A DNA stretch of 34,535 bases from assembly GCF_001043955.1 (NCBI RefSeq), contig NZ_LABZ01000052.1:1-34535 (forward strand), in the 5' to 3' direction. The notes below the pieces were generated by a model. That model searched no databases. It had not been told where the DNA came from and saw only the letters and a program-made list of their open reading frames with translations. The DNA comes from Methylobacterium tarhaniae. Its GTDB lineage: Bacteria > Pseudomonadota > Alphaproteobacteria > Rhizobiales > Beijerinckiaceae. This document shows positions 6,992 through 16,311 of this stretch, in pieces (positions within the stretch are counted from its first letter, which is position 1; each line of letters starts with the position of its first letter). A program made the position numbers and the translations under genes.

Positions 6992-8067
6992 ACGCGCGCG
7001 TGCCGCTCCGCGTCCTGCCGAGGGGCTGGCCGTCCCGGGCCGACGCCATCTCGGACACCCTGGCCTTCCCGGACCGGGATTTCCTCCGCCTGGTCGAAGC
7101 CCACGGCCTGACCGGCAGCTGGACCTGGACCTTCGCGACCAACGAGCGGGCCTGGTCTCCGGGCCTGTTCCGGCTGCTCGGCTTCGAGCCGGGCTCGGTG
7201 CGGCCGGATTTCGAGCTGTTCCTGAGCCTCGTCCATCCGGAGGACCGGCCGCTCGTCGAGGACAACGCCCAGGTGATGCGGGACGGGGTCTTCAACGACC
7301 ACACCGTCCGGGTGATCCGGCCGAACGGGTCGCTGCGGGTGCTGGAGAGCCGCGGCACGGTCTATTTCACCCCCGAGGGGCGGCCCCGCGCCGTGGCCGG
7401 CGTGGTGCTGGACGTGACCGACGCCGAGCACCTGGCCGGGCTGCACCGCGAGGAGCAGCGCCGCCGGCGGGTGCTGTTCGAGCAGGTGCAGGCCTGGACC
7501 CATGCCTCGCCCTACTCGGACTCCTTGCGCATCGCCTCGCGCGAGCTCCTCAGCCTCACCGGCCTGACCCAGCAGGAGTTCCACGACGACTGGACCCGGA
7601 TCCTGGTGCCGGAGGAACGCCTGCGGGGTCGCGACACCGCCCTGGCGCGGATCGCCGCCGGGCGCCCCTTCGTGGTCGAGCACCGCCTGGCCCTCGCGAG
7701 CGGCGAGAGCGGGCTGTTCCGGGGCGCCTTCGTCCCGGTGCGCGACGCCGACGGGCGGATCGAGACCTGGGCCAGCTTCAATTGCCGGATCGACGGGGTC
7801 CGGCCGGTAGTGCCCACGGGCGCGGCGCGGCGCGGCCTGGAGCAGGCCATCCAGGGCGCGCATCTGCGCGCCGCCCGCGGCCTCCTCGACTGGTCGATGG
7901 CCGATCTCGCCGCGGCCAGCGGCCTCTCGCTCTCGACCATCCGGCGCCTGGAGGAGGGCTGCGACGGCGCGCGCAGCCGCCACGCCGCGATCGAGGCCCT
8001 GCGCCGGGCCGGCATCGGCTTCGTGCTCGTCGAGGGCGACACCCTGGCGGTCGCCAAGATGCGGTGA
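6988..8067 (+). CDS. PAS-PAS-XRE sensor/regulator
   Basis: A 359-residue cytoplasmic protein. Residues about 35-150 form a PAS domain with a PAC-like end (GSWTWTFATNERAWSPGLFR ... RAVAGVVLDVTDAEHLAG). Residues about 160-265 form a second, more divergent PAS-like domain. The C-terminus (about 285-350) is a compact helix-turn-helix of XRE type: ARGLLDWSMADLAAASGLSL, STIRRLEEG, and IEALRRAGIGFVLVEGD. The arrangement is that of one-component regulators sensing a small ligand, redox state or light; no cofactor residue is identifiable. The start overlaps the LysR stop, so two regulators come from one transcript. The stop lies inside a 14-bp tandem repeat. Confidence 0.85.
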   Translation: MNARVPLRVLPRGWPSRADAISDTLAFPDRDFLRLVEAHGLTGSWTWTFATNERAWSPGLFRLLGFEPGSVRPDFELFLSLVHPEDRPLVEDNAQVMRDGVFNDHTVRVIRPNGSLRVLESRGTVYFTPEGRPRAVAGVVLDVTDAEHLAGLHREEQRRRRVLFEQVQAWTHASPYSDSLRIASRELLSLTGLTQQEFHDDWTRILVPEERLRGRDTALARIAAGRPFVVEHRLALASGESGLFRGAFVPVRDADGRIETWASFNCRIDGVRPVVPTGAARRGLEQAIQGAHLRAARGLLDWSMADLAAASGLSLSTIRRLEEGCDGARSRHAAIEALRRAGIGFVLVEGDTLAVAKMR

Positions 8068-8113
8068 CGGCGATGCGGTGACGGCGATGCGGTCACCGGG
8101 ATGCGATCACGCG
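8058..8113 (+). repeat. Four tandem 14-bp repeats at the end of the PAS-XRE gene
   Basis: Units at 8058-8071, 8072-8085, 8086-8099 and 8100-8113. The first two are identical (GATGCGGTGACGGC); the third (GATGCGGTCACCGG) and fourth (GATGCGATCACGCG) have drifted. The stop codon of the PAS-XRE gene lies in unit 1. It looks like slippage expansion and ends 34 bases before uvrB. Confidence 0.85.
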
Positions 8114-8147
8114 GGCCCTTTCCGGCCCCGGCAGGGCTTGCCATATC

Positions 8148-10943
8148 ATGCGCATGCCCGCCCCGAAGAAGCCCCGCCTGTCGACCGGCAAGGCCTCCAA
8201 GCCCGAGCTGAAGCCGCTGGACCCGTTCCTCGCCGAGTTGCTGAACCCGGCGCTGAACCGCGACCGCCTGCCCGCCGTGGAGCCGCCGCCGCCCGAGCCG
8301 CCGAAGCGGGGGCGCCCGCGCAAGGACGCGGCCAAGAATGCGGTCGTGGCCAAGAATGCGGCCGAGGCCAAGAATGCGGCCGAGGCCAAGCCCGCCCGCA
8401 AGGCCAGGCGGGCCGAGGCCCCGGGCGGCTTCGGCGAGGCGCCGCAGGCCGCCTTCGCGCACGGCACGGCCGCCGATGTCGAGCCTGCTCTCGCCCAGGC
8501 GCTCGGCCTGCGCGAGCCGGACGGCGAGGCGGTGGAGGAGCGCGGGTCGCTGGCGAGCGAGGGCGTCTCGGCGACGGTCGACGCGCTGACCAAGCTCCTC
8601 ACCGAGGGCAACCCGCTGTTCAAGAACGGCGAGCTGTGGCGGCCGCACCGCCCGGAACGGCCGCAGAAATCCGAGGGCGGCGTCCCGTTCCGGCTGAAAT
8701 CCGAGTTCACGCCGGCCGGCGACCAGCCGCGGGCGATCGCCGAGCTTGTCGCCGGCGTGAAGGGTCAGGAGCGCGACCAAGTGCTCCTCGGCGTGACCGG
8801 CTCCGGAAAGACCTTCACGATGGCCAAGGTCATCGAGGAGACCCAGCGCCCGGCCCTGATCCTCGCCCCCAACAAGACCCTGGCGGCGCAGCTCTACGGC
8901 GAGTTCAAGGCGTTCTTCCCCGACAACGCGGTGGAATACTTCGTCTCGTACTACGATTATTACCAGCCAGAGGCCTATGTGCCGCGGTCCGACACCTTCA
9001 TCGAGAAGGAATCGTCGATCAACGAGCAGATCGACCGGATGCGCCACTCCGCCACCCGCGCGCTCCTGGAGCGCGACGACGTCATCATCGTCGCCTCGGT
9101 CTCGTGCATCTACGGCATCGGCTCGGTCGAGACCTATACGGCGATGTCGTTCACCGTCAGCCTCGGCGAGAAGATCGAGCAGCGCCAGCTGGTCGCCGAC
9201 CTGGTGGCCCTGCAATACAAGCGCATCCAGTCCGATTTCGCCCGCGGCACCTTCCGGGTGCGCGGCGACGTGATCGAGCTGTGGCCGGCCCACTTGGAAG
9301 ACCGCGGCTGGCGCATCGGCCTGTTCGGCGACGAGATCGAGTCGATCTCGGAATTCGATCCGCTCACCGGGAAGACGATCAACACGCTCAAGTTCGTCAA
9401 GGTCTACGCCAACAGCCACTACGTGACGCCGCGCCCGACCCTCCAGCAAGCGGTCAAGGGCATCAAGGACGAGCTGAAGTGGCGGGTCGAGGAGCTGACC
9501 CGGATGGGCCGGCTGATCGAGGCGCAGCGCCTGGAGCAGCGCTGCACCTTCGACCTCGAGATGATCGAGGCGACGGGGGCCTGCAACGGCATCGAGAACT
9601 ATTCGCGCTACCTCACCGGCCGCAAGCCCGGCGAGCCGCCGCCGACCCTGTTCGAGTACCTGCCCGACAACGCGCTGGTCTTCACCGACGAGAGCCACGT
9701 CACGGTCTCGCAGATCGGCGGCATGTACCGGGGCGACTTCCGCCGCAAGGCGACGCTGGCCGAATACGGCTTCCGGCTGCCCTCCTGCCTCGACAACCGC
9801 CCGTTGCGGTTCGAGGAATGGGACGCGATGCGCCCGCAATCGATCCACGTCTCGGCGACGCCGGCGAAGTGGGAGCTGGAGCAGACCGGCGGCGTCTTCG
9901 CCGAGCAGGTCATCCGCCCGACCGGCCTCGTCGACCCGGTGATCGAGGTGCGCCCGGCCCGCTCCCAGGTCGACGACCTGTTGGGCGAGGTGAAGGAGGT
10001 CGCCGCCGCCGGCTACCGGACGCTGGTGACCACCCTCACCAAGCGCATGGCCGAGGACCTGACCGAGTACCTGCACGAGAACGGCGTACGGGTGCGCTAC
10101 ATGCATTCCGACATCGACACGCTGGAACGCATCGAGATCATCCGCGACCTGCGGCTCGGCGCCTTCGACGTCCTGATCGGCATCAACCTCTTGCGCGAGG
10201 GCCTCGACATCCCGGAATGCGCACTGGTCGGCATCCTCGACGCCGACAAGGAAGGTTTTCTGCGCTCCGAGACCTCGCTGATCCAGACCATCGGGCGGGC
10301 CGCCCGCAACGCCGACGCCCGCTGCATCCTCTACGCCGACCAGATCACCGGCTCGATGGAGCGGGCGATGGCGGAGACCGAGCGCCGGCGCAAGAAGCAA
10401 CTCGCCTATAACGAGGAGCACGGCATCACGCCCCAGAGCGTGAAGCGCAACATCTCCGACATCCTGGAGAGCGTCTACGAGCGCGACCACGTCCAGGTCG
10501 ATACGGGGCTGGCCAAGTCCGCCGTCACGGTGGGCCACAACCTCAAGGCGGTGATGGCCGACCTCGAGAAGCGGATGCGGGCGGCCGCCGCCGATCTCGA
10601 CTTCGAGGAGGCGGCGCGCCTGCGCGACGAGCTCAAGCGGCTCCAGGCGACCGAGCTCGCCATCGCCGACGACCCGATGGCCGAACAAGCGGATGTCGAG
10701 CGCGAGGCCGGTCGCTTCGGCGCCAAGCGCAAGCGGCGCGGCCCGGAGCCCCTTGGCTATGGCCCGGGCGGCAAGGGCACTTCCGACGAGGGCACCCGCA
10801 TCCGCGAGCCCGACCTCGACGACATGGGCCCGGGGACCGACCGCGAAGTGCCGTTCTCCTATGCCGAGCGCCCGACCGGCCGCTCGACGCAGGGCTTCCC
10901 GGGACAGCGGCCGAAATACAAGGGTCGCAAGGGGCGGGGCTGA
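8148..10943 (+). CDS. uvrB: Excinuclease ABC subunit B (UvrB) with a long N-terminal extension
   Basis: UvrB is the damage-verifying helicase-like subunit of nucleotide excision repair. It receives DNA from UvrA and recruits UvrC. Visible motifs: Walker A GVTGSGKT at residues 215-222, the DNA-clamping beta-hairpin starting [17 protein letters not shown] at about 268, the DESH Walker B box in [14 protein letters not shown], helicase motif [11 protein letters not shown], and the C-terminal UVR domain [20 protein letters not shown] from about 806. The 931-residue length exceeds the 660-700 of typical UvrB because of about 180 extra N-terminal residues, including [10 protein letters not shown] seen in Rhizobiales UvrB and an internal repeat ([20 protein letters not shown], encoded within 8328-8402), plus a charged 90-residue tail. 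No LexA box was found in the 80 bases upstream. An alternative ATG lies at 8154. Confidence 0.97.
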   Translation: MRMPAPKKPRLSTGKASKPELKPLDPFLAELLNPALNRDRLPAVEPPPPEPPKRGRPRKDAAKNAVVAKNAAEAKNAAEAKPARKARRAEAPGGFGEAPQAAFAHGTAADVEPALAQALGLREPDGEAVEERGSLASEGVSATVDALTKLLTEGNPLFKNGELWRPHRPERPQKSEGGVPFRLKSEFTPAGDQPRAIAELVAGVKGQERDQVLLGVTGSGKTFTMAKVIEETQRPALILAPNKTLAAQLYGEFKAFFPDNAVEYFVSYYDYYQPEAYVPRSDTFIEKESSINEQIDRMRHSATRALLERDDVIIVASVSCIYGIGSVETYTAMSFTVSLGEKIEQRQLVADLVALQYKRIQSDFARGTFRVRGDVIELWPAHLEDRGWRIGLFGDEIESISEFDPLTGKTINTLKFVKVYANSHYVTPRPTLQQAVKGIKDELKWRVEELTRMGRLIEAQRLEQRCTFDLEMIEATGACNGIENYSRYLTGRKPGEPPPTLFEYLPDNALVFTDESHVTVSQIGGMYRGDFRRKATLAEYGFRLPSCLDNRPLRFEEWDAMRPQSIHVSATPAKWELEQTGGVFAEQVIRPTGLVDPVIEVRPARSQVDDLLGEVKEVAAAGYRTLVTTLTKRMAEDLTEYLHENGVRVRYMHSDIDTLERIEIIRDLRLGAFDVLIGINLLREGLDIPECALVGILDADKEGFLRSETSLIQTIGRAARNADARCILYADQITGSMERAMAETERRRKKQLAYNEEHGITPQSVKRNISDILESVYERDHVQVDTGLAKSAVTVGHNLKAVMADLEKRMRAAAADLDFEEAARLRDELKRLQATELAIADDPMAEQADVEREAGRFGAKRKRRGPEPLGYGPGGKGTSDEGTRIREPDLDDMGPGTDREVPFSYAERPTGRSTQGFPGQRPKYKGRKGRG

Positions 10944-11091
10944 GGCGCGGGTCCAAGCCGGCGCGGCGGACAGTCCCGCGCCGGTCGCGCTCCCGCCCGG
11001 TGCCGGATCTCATCGCCGCCGCGGCCCGCGAAATCCTGGTCTATCACACCCGTTGCTGCCGCCCCGCGCCGCTTTGTCGAAGCCGCTTGCG

Positions 11092-11130
11092 GAACACTTG
11101 CGGAACGCTTACCATGTTCGCGATTTGTTT
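11092..11130 (+). promoter_or_regulatory. LexA operators (alphaproteobacterial SOS boxes) in front of lexA
   Basis: A perfect GAAC-N7-GAAC box occupies 11092-11106 and a near-perfect GTTC-N7-GTTT box 11116-11130, with starts 24 bases apart. GTTC/GAAC direct repeats separated by seven bases are the established LexA recognition form in alphaproteobacteria. Their position 35-73 bases before the lexA ATG implies negative autoregulation. Confidence 0.85.
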
Positions 11131-11164
11131 CCGGAGCGCGCCAGCGCGGGGATGAGAGTGTCAC

Positions 11165-11902
11165 ATGCTCACGCGTAAGCAGTTGGACCTGCTCCGCTTC
11201 ATTCAGCAGAGAATGCGCGAGACGGGCGTCCCCCCGTCCTTCGACGAGATGAAGGACGCCCTCGACCTCAAGTCGAAATCGGGCATCCACCGCCTCATCA
11301 CGGCCCTGGAGGAGCGGGGCTTCCTGCGCCGCCTGCCGAACCGGGCCCGGGCGATCGAGGTGATCCGGCTGCCCGACGCGGTGGCCGGGCCGGCGGCGAC
11401 CGGGCCGAGTGCCGAGGTGGTGCGGTTCAACCCCAGCGTGGTCGAGGGCGGGCGCGCCCACGAGCCCAAGCGCCCCGCCGGCATTCCCGCGACGGCGACG
11501 GCGCCGGACGAGAACGGCCAGTCGGTCAGCGTGCCGGTCATGGGCCGGATCGCTGCCGGTACGCCGATCTCGGCGATCCAGAGCCAGAGCCGCTCGGTGG
11601 CGATGTCGCCGGACTTCCTCGCCAGCGGCGAGCATTACGCCCTGGAGGTGCGCGGCGACTCGATGATCGAGGCCGGCATCCTCGATGGCGACCTCGTGGT
11701 GATCCGCCGCCAGGAGACCGCCAATACCGGCGACATCGTGGTGGCGCTGATCGACGACGAGGAGGCGACCCTCAAGCGTCTGCGCCGCCGCGGCTCGTCC
11801 ATCGCGCTCGAAGCCGCCAATCCGGCCTACGAGACCCGGGTGCTCGGGCCGGACCGGGTGCGGATCCAGGGGCGGCTGGTGAGCCTGGTGCGGAAGTACT
11901 GA
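11165..11902 (+). CDS. lexA: LexA SOS-response repressor/autoprotease
   Basis: A 245-residue LexA. The N-terminal winged helix ([20 protein letters not shown] through about residue 65) reads [16 protein letters not shown] sequence as in other alphaproteobacterial LexA proteins. The linker is longer than in E. coli. The C-terminal S24 peptidase domain has the self-cleavage site A131-G132 (GRIAAGTP), nucleophile S166 ([10 protein letters not shown]) and general base K204 (EATLKRL). RecA filaments stimulate self-cleavage and so induce the SOS genes. The 221-base upstream interval carries two SOS boxes, and a GGGGATGAGAG purine-rich stretch precedes the ATG. All key residues are intact. Confidence 0.97.
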   Translation: MLTRKQLDLLRFIQQRMRETGVPPSFDEMKDALDLKSKSGIHRLITALEERGFLRRLPNRARAIEVIRLPDAVAGPAATGPSAEVVRFNPSVVEGGRAHEPKRPAGIPATATAPDENGQSVSVPVMGRIAAGTPISAIQSQSRSVAMSPDFLASGEHYALEVRGDSMIEAGILDGDLVVIRRQETANTGDIVVALIDDEEATLKRLRRRGSSIALEAANPAYETRVLGPDRVRIQGRLVSLVRKY

Positions 11903-11929
11903 ATCGATTCAGGAATTGGCGCCTCGCTC

Positions 11930-12123
11930 AACCCTCCCCCCTCTGCGGGGGAGGGTGGCCCCTGCGTCAGCAGGGGCCGGGAGAGGGGCAGCGCGACGCT
12001 TCAGGGCTTGGCGCCCTTCAGAACGGTTCAGTCATTTCCGGAAACGTCGTCCCCTCTCCCGCCCCGCACATGAGTGCTTCGCACTCGCAGCGGGGCACCC
12101 TCCCCCGCAGAGGGGGGAGGGTT
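11930..12123. repeat. Large composite palindromic element between convergent lexA and purine permease genes
   Basis: The outer arms 11930-11962 (starts AACCCTCCCCCCTCTGCGGG) and 12092-12123 are inverted repeats, identical over 28 bases and then continuing after a one-base indel. Inside are a hairpin around 11958-11978 (GGCCCCTGCGTCAGCAGGGGCC), paired arms GGGAGAGGGG near 11979 and CCCCTCTCCC near 12051, and a small hairpin GAGTGC-TTC-GCACTC around 12072-12086. Such pyrimidine/purine palindromes are, as I recall, repeated many times in Methylobacterium-like genomes. Its position lets it serve as a two-way terminator. Confidence 0.85.
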
Positions 12124-12142
12124 CAGGGCGGCGTTGCACTCT

Positions 12143-13498
12143 TCAGTGCGCGCTCCCCGTCGCCACGAACTTGAACAGGAACACCCCGGCGATCACCCAC
12201 ACCACCGGCTTCACGTCGCGGAACCGCCCGGTGAGCAGCTTGATCACCGCGTAGGTGATGAAGCCGAAGGCGACGCCGTTGGCGATCGAGTAGGTGAAGG
12301 GCATCAAGAGCGCCGTCACGCAGGCCGGCAGCACCTCGGTCAGGTCGTCCCAGTCGAGATCGACCAGCTCGTGCAGCATCAGGCAGGCGACGTAGAACAG
12401 GGCCGGCGCCGTGGCGTAGGCCGGGACCGAGCCGGCGAGCGGTGCGAAGAACAGGCAGGCGAGGAACAGCACCGCCACCGTGGCGGCGGTGAGCCCGGTG
12501 CGGCCCCCCTCCTCGACGCCGGACGCGCTCTCGAGATACGCCGTGGTGCTCGACGTGCCGAGGAGCGAGCCGACGAAGATCGAGGACGAATCCGCCATCA
12601 GCGCCTTGTCGAGGCGCTCCATCTTGCCCTCGGTGAGGAGCCCCGCCCGGTTGGCGACGCCCATCAGCGTGCCGGTGGCGTCGAACAGCTCGACCAGGAA
12701 GAACACCAGGATCACGTTGAGCAGGCCACCCGACAGGGCGCCCTTGATGTCGAGGGCGAACAGGGTCGGGGCGATCGAGGGCGGCAGCGAGGCGACGCCC
12801 TGGAAGGTGTTGTCGGCGACGATGAAGCTGAGGGCCGTGACGGTCAGGATGCCGGCGAGCAGGGCGCCGCGCACCTTGCGCACCGAGAGCACCGCGACGA
12901 TCAGGAAGCCCAAAACCGCCAGCACCGTGCTCGGCTTGTGCAGGTCGCCGAGGGTGACGAAGGTCGCCGGGCTCGCCGCCACCACGCCGGCGCTCTTCAA
13001 CGCGATGATCGCCAGGAAGAGCCCGATGCCGACCGTGATGGCGATGCGCATCGATCGGGGAATGCCCTCGACGATGATCCGGCGCAGGCCTGTCAACGTG
13101 ACGGCCATGAAGCACAGGCCGGAGATGAACACCGCTCCGAGCGCCGCCTGCCAAGTGTAGCCCATCTGGAGCACCACCACGTAGGCGAAATAGGCGTTGA
13201 GCCCCATGCCGGGGGCGAGCGCGATCGGATAATTGGCGTAGAACGCCATCACCAGCGATCCGATCGCCGCGACGAGGCAGGTGGCGACGAACACCGCCCC
13301 CTTCGGCATCCCGGCATCGCCGAGGATGTTGGGATTGACGAAGACGATGTAGGCCATCGTCAGGAAGGTGGTCAGCCCGGCGAGCATTTCCGTACGCACG
13401 GTCGTGCCGTGGGCCGAGAGCGCGAAGGTGCGCTCCAGGATTCCACCTCGAGGAGGTCCGACCGGCCGGGTCAGACCGTCGTCGCGCTTCAGGTCCAT
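12143..13498 (-). CDS. AzgA/GhxP-type purine (guanine/hypoxanthine/adenine) permease, NCS2 family
   Basis: A 451-residue inner-membrane transporter with 12-14 hydrophobic segments and the diagnostic motifs of the AzgA-like branch (COG2252): TEMLAGLTTFLTMAYIVFVN, ALAPGMGLNAYFAY, VELFDATGTLMGVANRAGLL, and STTAYLESASGVEEGGRTGL. This branch imports hypoxanthine, guanine or adenine by proton symport. A perfect AGGAGG precedes the ATG at 13498. The gene lies 71 bases after the molybdenum hydroxylase gene on the same strand, so the probable task is importing the purine that the hydroxylase or the guanine deaminase then processes. Length and motifs are complete. Confidence 0.93.
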   Translation of the reverse strand: MDLKRDDGLTRPVGPPRGGILERTFALSAHGTTVRTEMLAGLTTFLTMAYIVFVNPNILGDAGMPKGAVFVATCLVAAIGSLVMAFYANYPIALAPGMGLNAYFAYVVVLQMGYTWQAALGAVFISGLCFMAVTLTGLRRIIVEGIPRSMRIAITVGIGLFLAIIALKSAGVVAASPATFVTLGDLHKPSTVLAVLGFLIVAVLSVRKVRGALLAGILTVTALSFIVADNTFQGVASLPPSIAPTLFALDIKGALSGGLLNVILVFFLVELFDATGTLMGVANRAGLLTEGKMERLDKALMADSSSIFVGSLLGTSSTTAYLESASGVEEGGRTGLTAATVAVLFLACLFFAPLAGSVPAYATAPALFYVACLMLHELVDLDWDDLTEVLPACVTALLMPFTYSIANGVAFGFITYAVIKLLTGRFRDVKPVVWVIAGVFLFKFVATGSAH

Positions 13499-13517
13499 CG
13501 CTCCTCCTCAGCATCAT

Positions 13518-13544
13518 TCGCCGAAGTGGTCACCGGTTCGGCGA
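13518..13544 (-). promoter_or_regulatory. Intercistronic hairpin between the hydroxylase and permease genes
   Basis: TCGCCGAA (13518-13525) pairs perfectly with TTCGGCGA (13537-13544) around an 11-base loop containing the self-complementary GGTCACC core. There is no T-run on the minus strand, so it is more likely an RNA-processing, stabilising or weak attenuation element than a full terminator. Confidence 0.45.
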
Positions 13545-13569
13545 TGACCACAATGGTGCAAGAAACACG

Positions 13570-16311
13570 CTAAGGCAGGCTCGCGCCCTGCAAGTCCGCC
13601 TCACCGCTCCGGGCCGCGTCGTCGACCTGCCGGTAGATCCGGTCGGGCGCGAACGGCGTCGCGGTCAGCCGCGCGCCGGTCGCGTCCCGGATGGCGTTGC
13701 CCAGGGCCGCCGCGACGGGGTTGAACGGGCTCTCGCTCATCGACTTGGCGCCGAGCGGCCCGATTCCGTCATGGGTGTCGGCGAAGATCACCTCGGTGCG
13801 CGGCACGTCGGCGATGGCCGGGATGTGGTAGGTGCGGAAGGACGGGGTCGCGACCCGTCCCCCTGCATCCACCGCCAGGTCCTCGTAGAGCGCGGCGCCG
13901 AGCGCCTGGGCGACGCCGCCCTCGATCTGGCCGCGGCACTGCACCGGGTTCATCACCCGGCCGGCATCGGCGGCGTGGACGCTGCGCAGGATGCGCAGCT
14001 CGCCCGTTCCCGGATGCACCGCGACCTGGAAGCCCTGGACGTTGAACGCCACCGAGCGCGGCGTGCCGTCGGCGTGCCCCATCGCGTCCGCGGGGCCGAG
14101 ATCGGCGAGCGCCACCCGCGCCTCCCCCGCCGTGACGGCGTCGCCGTCGAGGCGGCAGGCGGCGGGATCGACGCCGAGGCGGGCGGCGGCGCGCCCGCGC
14201 AAGGCATCGGCGAGGGCCTCGGCGGCGCGTAAGGTCGCCTGGCCCGCCACCACGATGCCGGTGCTGCCATAGGCGCCGGTATCGTGCCCGACCGCGTCGG
14301 TATCGCCCTGCCGCAAGCCGATCCGGTCCGGGGTTGTGCCCAGGGCCTGCGCGGCGATCTGGCCGTGCACCGTCGAGGTGCCGTTGCCGAACTCCACCGT
14401 GCCGACGCTCAAGGTGTAGCGCCCGTCGCCGTCGAGGGCGATGCGGGCCTCGGCGAAGTGGCCCCGGGGCGGAATGGTGTCGATCATCGACAGGGCCATG
14501 CCGGACCCCGTGCGCCAGCCCGGCGGGGCCGGGGGAGGGGGAACGGACAGGGCCGCCGAGACCGCGTCGAGGCACTGGTCGAGGCCGTAGCTGCCGTATC
14601 GCACGTCGTGCGGCTCCAGGCTCGTCGAGACCATCGGGTCGCCGGGCCGGACCATGTTGCGCCGCCGCAACTCGAAGGGGTCGAGGTTCAGCGCGCGGGC
14701 GAGCTCGTCCATGGCAGATTCGACCGCGAAGATGGTCTGGCTCAACCCGTATCCGCGAAAGGCGCCCGCCGGCAGGGTGTGGGTGTGGACCGCATGGCCG
14801 TCGACCCGCTTGTTCGGGCAGCGATAGACCGCGATCACCTCGTTGCAGCCGTGATGCAGCACGCCGCCGGCATGGTTGCCGTAGGCGCCGGTATTCGACA
14901 GCACCTGGAGGTCGATCGCCGTCAGGGTGCCGTCGGTCCGCGCCCCGAGGCGCACCCGCACCCGCATCGGGTGGCGGGTCGTGGTGGCGGTGAACTGCTC
15001 GGTGCGGGTCAGCTCCCAGCGCACCGGCCGGCCGGTCGCCATCACGGCGAGCGCCACCAGATCCTCGGTCAGCATCTCCTGCTTGCCGCCGAAGCCGCCG
15101 CCGACCCGGCCGCACTCGACCCGGACCTCTTCGCGAGGAAGATCGAACAGGGCGCAGAGGGCGTCGCGGGTGAGGAACGGCACCTGGGTGCTGGAGCGGA
15201 TGACGAGGCGCCCGTCCGGATCGCGCCAGCCCAAGGCCGCATGGGTTTCCAGATGGGCGTGCTGGATCCGCTGCGAGCGGTAGGTTCCCTCGTGCACCAC
15301 GTCGGCCGCCGCGAGGCCCGCGGCGACGTCGCCGATCTCGCCATGCGCCTCGGCGGCAAGGTTGGGATGGGGATGCAAGGGCGGCGCGTCCTCGCCCGTC
15401 GGCCGCGCGCCGTGGACCGGGGGGGCGTCGGGGGTCAGCGCCTGCTCGGGATCGAGGCAGGCCGGCAGCACCTCGTATTCGACGCGGAGCGCCCGGCAGC
15501 CGGCCTCCGCCGCCCCCTCGCTCTCGGCGATGACGGCCGCGACGCGCTGGCCGACGAAGCGCATCACCGAGTCGAGCACCCGGGTGTCGCTGGCGTCGTC
15601 GGCCGGGTTCTGGTGCCGGGCGGTGGAGAAGAGGCGGTCCGGCGCGTCCGCGTGGGTGAGCACCCGCACCACCCCGGGCAGGGCCAGGGCGGCCTCGGCG
15701 TCGATGCGCAGCACCCGCGCATGGGCGTGGGGCGAGCGCAGCACCTTCAGGTGCAGGGCGCCCGGCAGGTCGAGGTCCAGGGTGTAGCGCGCCCGGCCGC
15801 TGACGATCGCCGTGCTGGCCGGGGCCGGCGGATTGTGCTCGCAGGACGACCCGGCCGATCCCTCGGCGCCCGCGATCGCGTCCGCGATCGACCGGTAGCC
15901 GGTGCAGCGGCAGAGGTTGCCCTTCAGCGCTGCCGGCAGGTCCTGCCGCTGGCCCTGGTCGAGGGCGGCTGCCGTCATCACCATGCCGGGGGTGCAGAAG
16001 CCGCACTGGAACCCCTGCGCGGCGACGAAGGCCGCCTGAACCGGGTGGAGGGCGGCGGGCACGCCGTCCCGCGGCGAGCAGGGGCCGCCCAGTCCCTCGA
16101 CCGTGGTGATGCTCCGCTCCGCCGCCCGGAAGGCCGGTACCAGGCAGGAATGCAGCGGCTCGCCGTCGACATGCACCGTGCAGGCGCCGCAATCGCCGGC
16201 GTCGCAGCCTTTCTTGACGCCGAACCAGCCGAGCTCCCGCAGCAGGGTGCGCAGGCACTGCCCTGCCCGGGGGGTGACCTCGTGCTCCGTCCCGTTGACC
16301 GTCAGTCTCAT
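13570..16311 (-). CDS. Molybdenum hydroxylase, fused [2Fe-2S] and molybdopterin subunit (XdhD-like)
   Basis: A 913-residue protein of the xanthine dehydrogenase family. Residues 1-150 bind two [2Fe-2S] clusters: C36, C41, C44, C56 (KGCDAGDCGACTVHVDG) and C103, C106, C134, C136 (QCGFCTPGM, GNLCRCTGYR). From about 165 the molybdopterin part runs through SPHAHARVLRIDAEAAL, RSSTQVPFLTRDAL, VGGGFGGKQEML, GAFRGYG, EFGNGTSTVHGQIAAQ and the C-terminal catalytic Glu in GAKSMSESPFNP (near 860). The layout FAD subunit, fused FeS-Mo subunit, purine permease parallels E. coli ygfM-xdhD with ghxQ/guaD nearby. It probably hydroxylates a purine or related heterocycle; CO dehydrogenase and aldehyde oxidase relatives are less likely. 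The start overlaps the FAD gene by four bases. No XdhC-type cofactor-insertion gene is in the window. Confidence 0.9.
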   Translation of the reverse strand: MRLTVNGTEHEVTPRAGQCLRTLLRELGWFGVKKGCDAGDCGACTVHVDGEPLHSCLVPAFRAAERSITTVEGLGGPCSPRDGVPAALHPVQAAFVAAQGFQCGFCTPGMVMTAAALDQGQRQDLPAALKGNLCRCTGYRSIADAIAGAEGSAGSSCEHNPPAPASTAIVSGRARYTLDLDLPGALHLKVLRSPHAHARVLRIDAEAALALPGVVRVLTHADAPDRLFSTARHQNPADDASDTRVLDSVMRFVGQRVAAVIAESEGAAEAGCRALRVEYEVLPACLDPEQALTPDAPPVHGARPTGEDAPPLHPHPNLAAEAHGEIGDVAAGLAAADVVHEGTYRSQRIQHAHLETHAALGWRDPDGRLVIRSSTQVPFLTRDALCALFDLPREEVRVECGRVGGGFGGKQEMLTEDLVALAVMATGRPVRWELTRTEQFTATTTRHPMRVRVRLGARTDGTLTAIDLQVLSNTGAYGNHAGGVLHHGCNEVIAVYRCPNKRVDGHAVHTHTLPAGAFRGYGLSQTIFAVESAMDELARALNLDPFELRRRNMVRPGDPMVSTSLEPHDVRYGSYGLDQCLDAVSAALSVPPPPAPPGWRTGSGMALSMIDTIPPRGHFAEARIALDGDGRYTLSVGTVEFGNGTSTVHGQIAAQALGTTPDRIGLRQGDTDAVGHDTGAYGSTGIVVAGQATLRAAEALADALRGRAAARLGVDPAACRLDGDAVTAGEARVALADLGPADAMGHADGTPRSVAFNVQGFQVAVHPGTGELRILRSVHAADAGRVMNPVQCRGQIEGGVAQALGAALYEDLAVDAGGRVATPSFRTYHIPAIADVPRTEVIFADTHDGIGPLGAKSMSESPFNPVAAALGNAIRDATGARLTATPFAPDRIYRQVDDAARSGEADLQGASLP

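Noticed and set aside
7512..10688. Very long minus-strand open frames across uvrB
   Set aside because: They are antisense to well-supported genes and have the Arg/Leu/Gly/His composition typical of high-GC shadows, with no domain.
12164..12184. Cluster of GAAC words at the end of the permease gene, considered as a LexA box
   Set aside because: Spacings do not give seven bases, and the words lie inside coding sequence.
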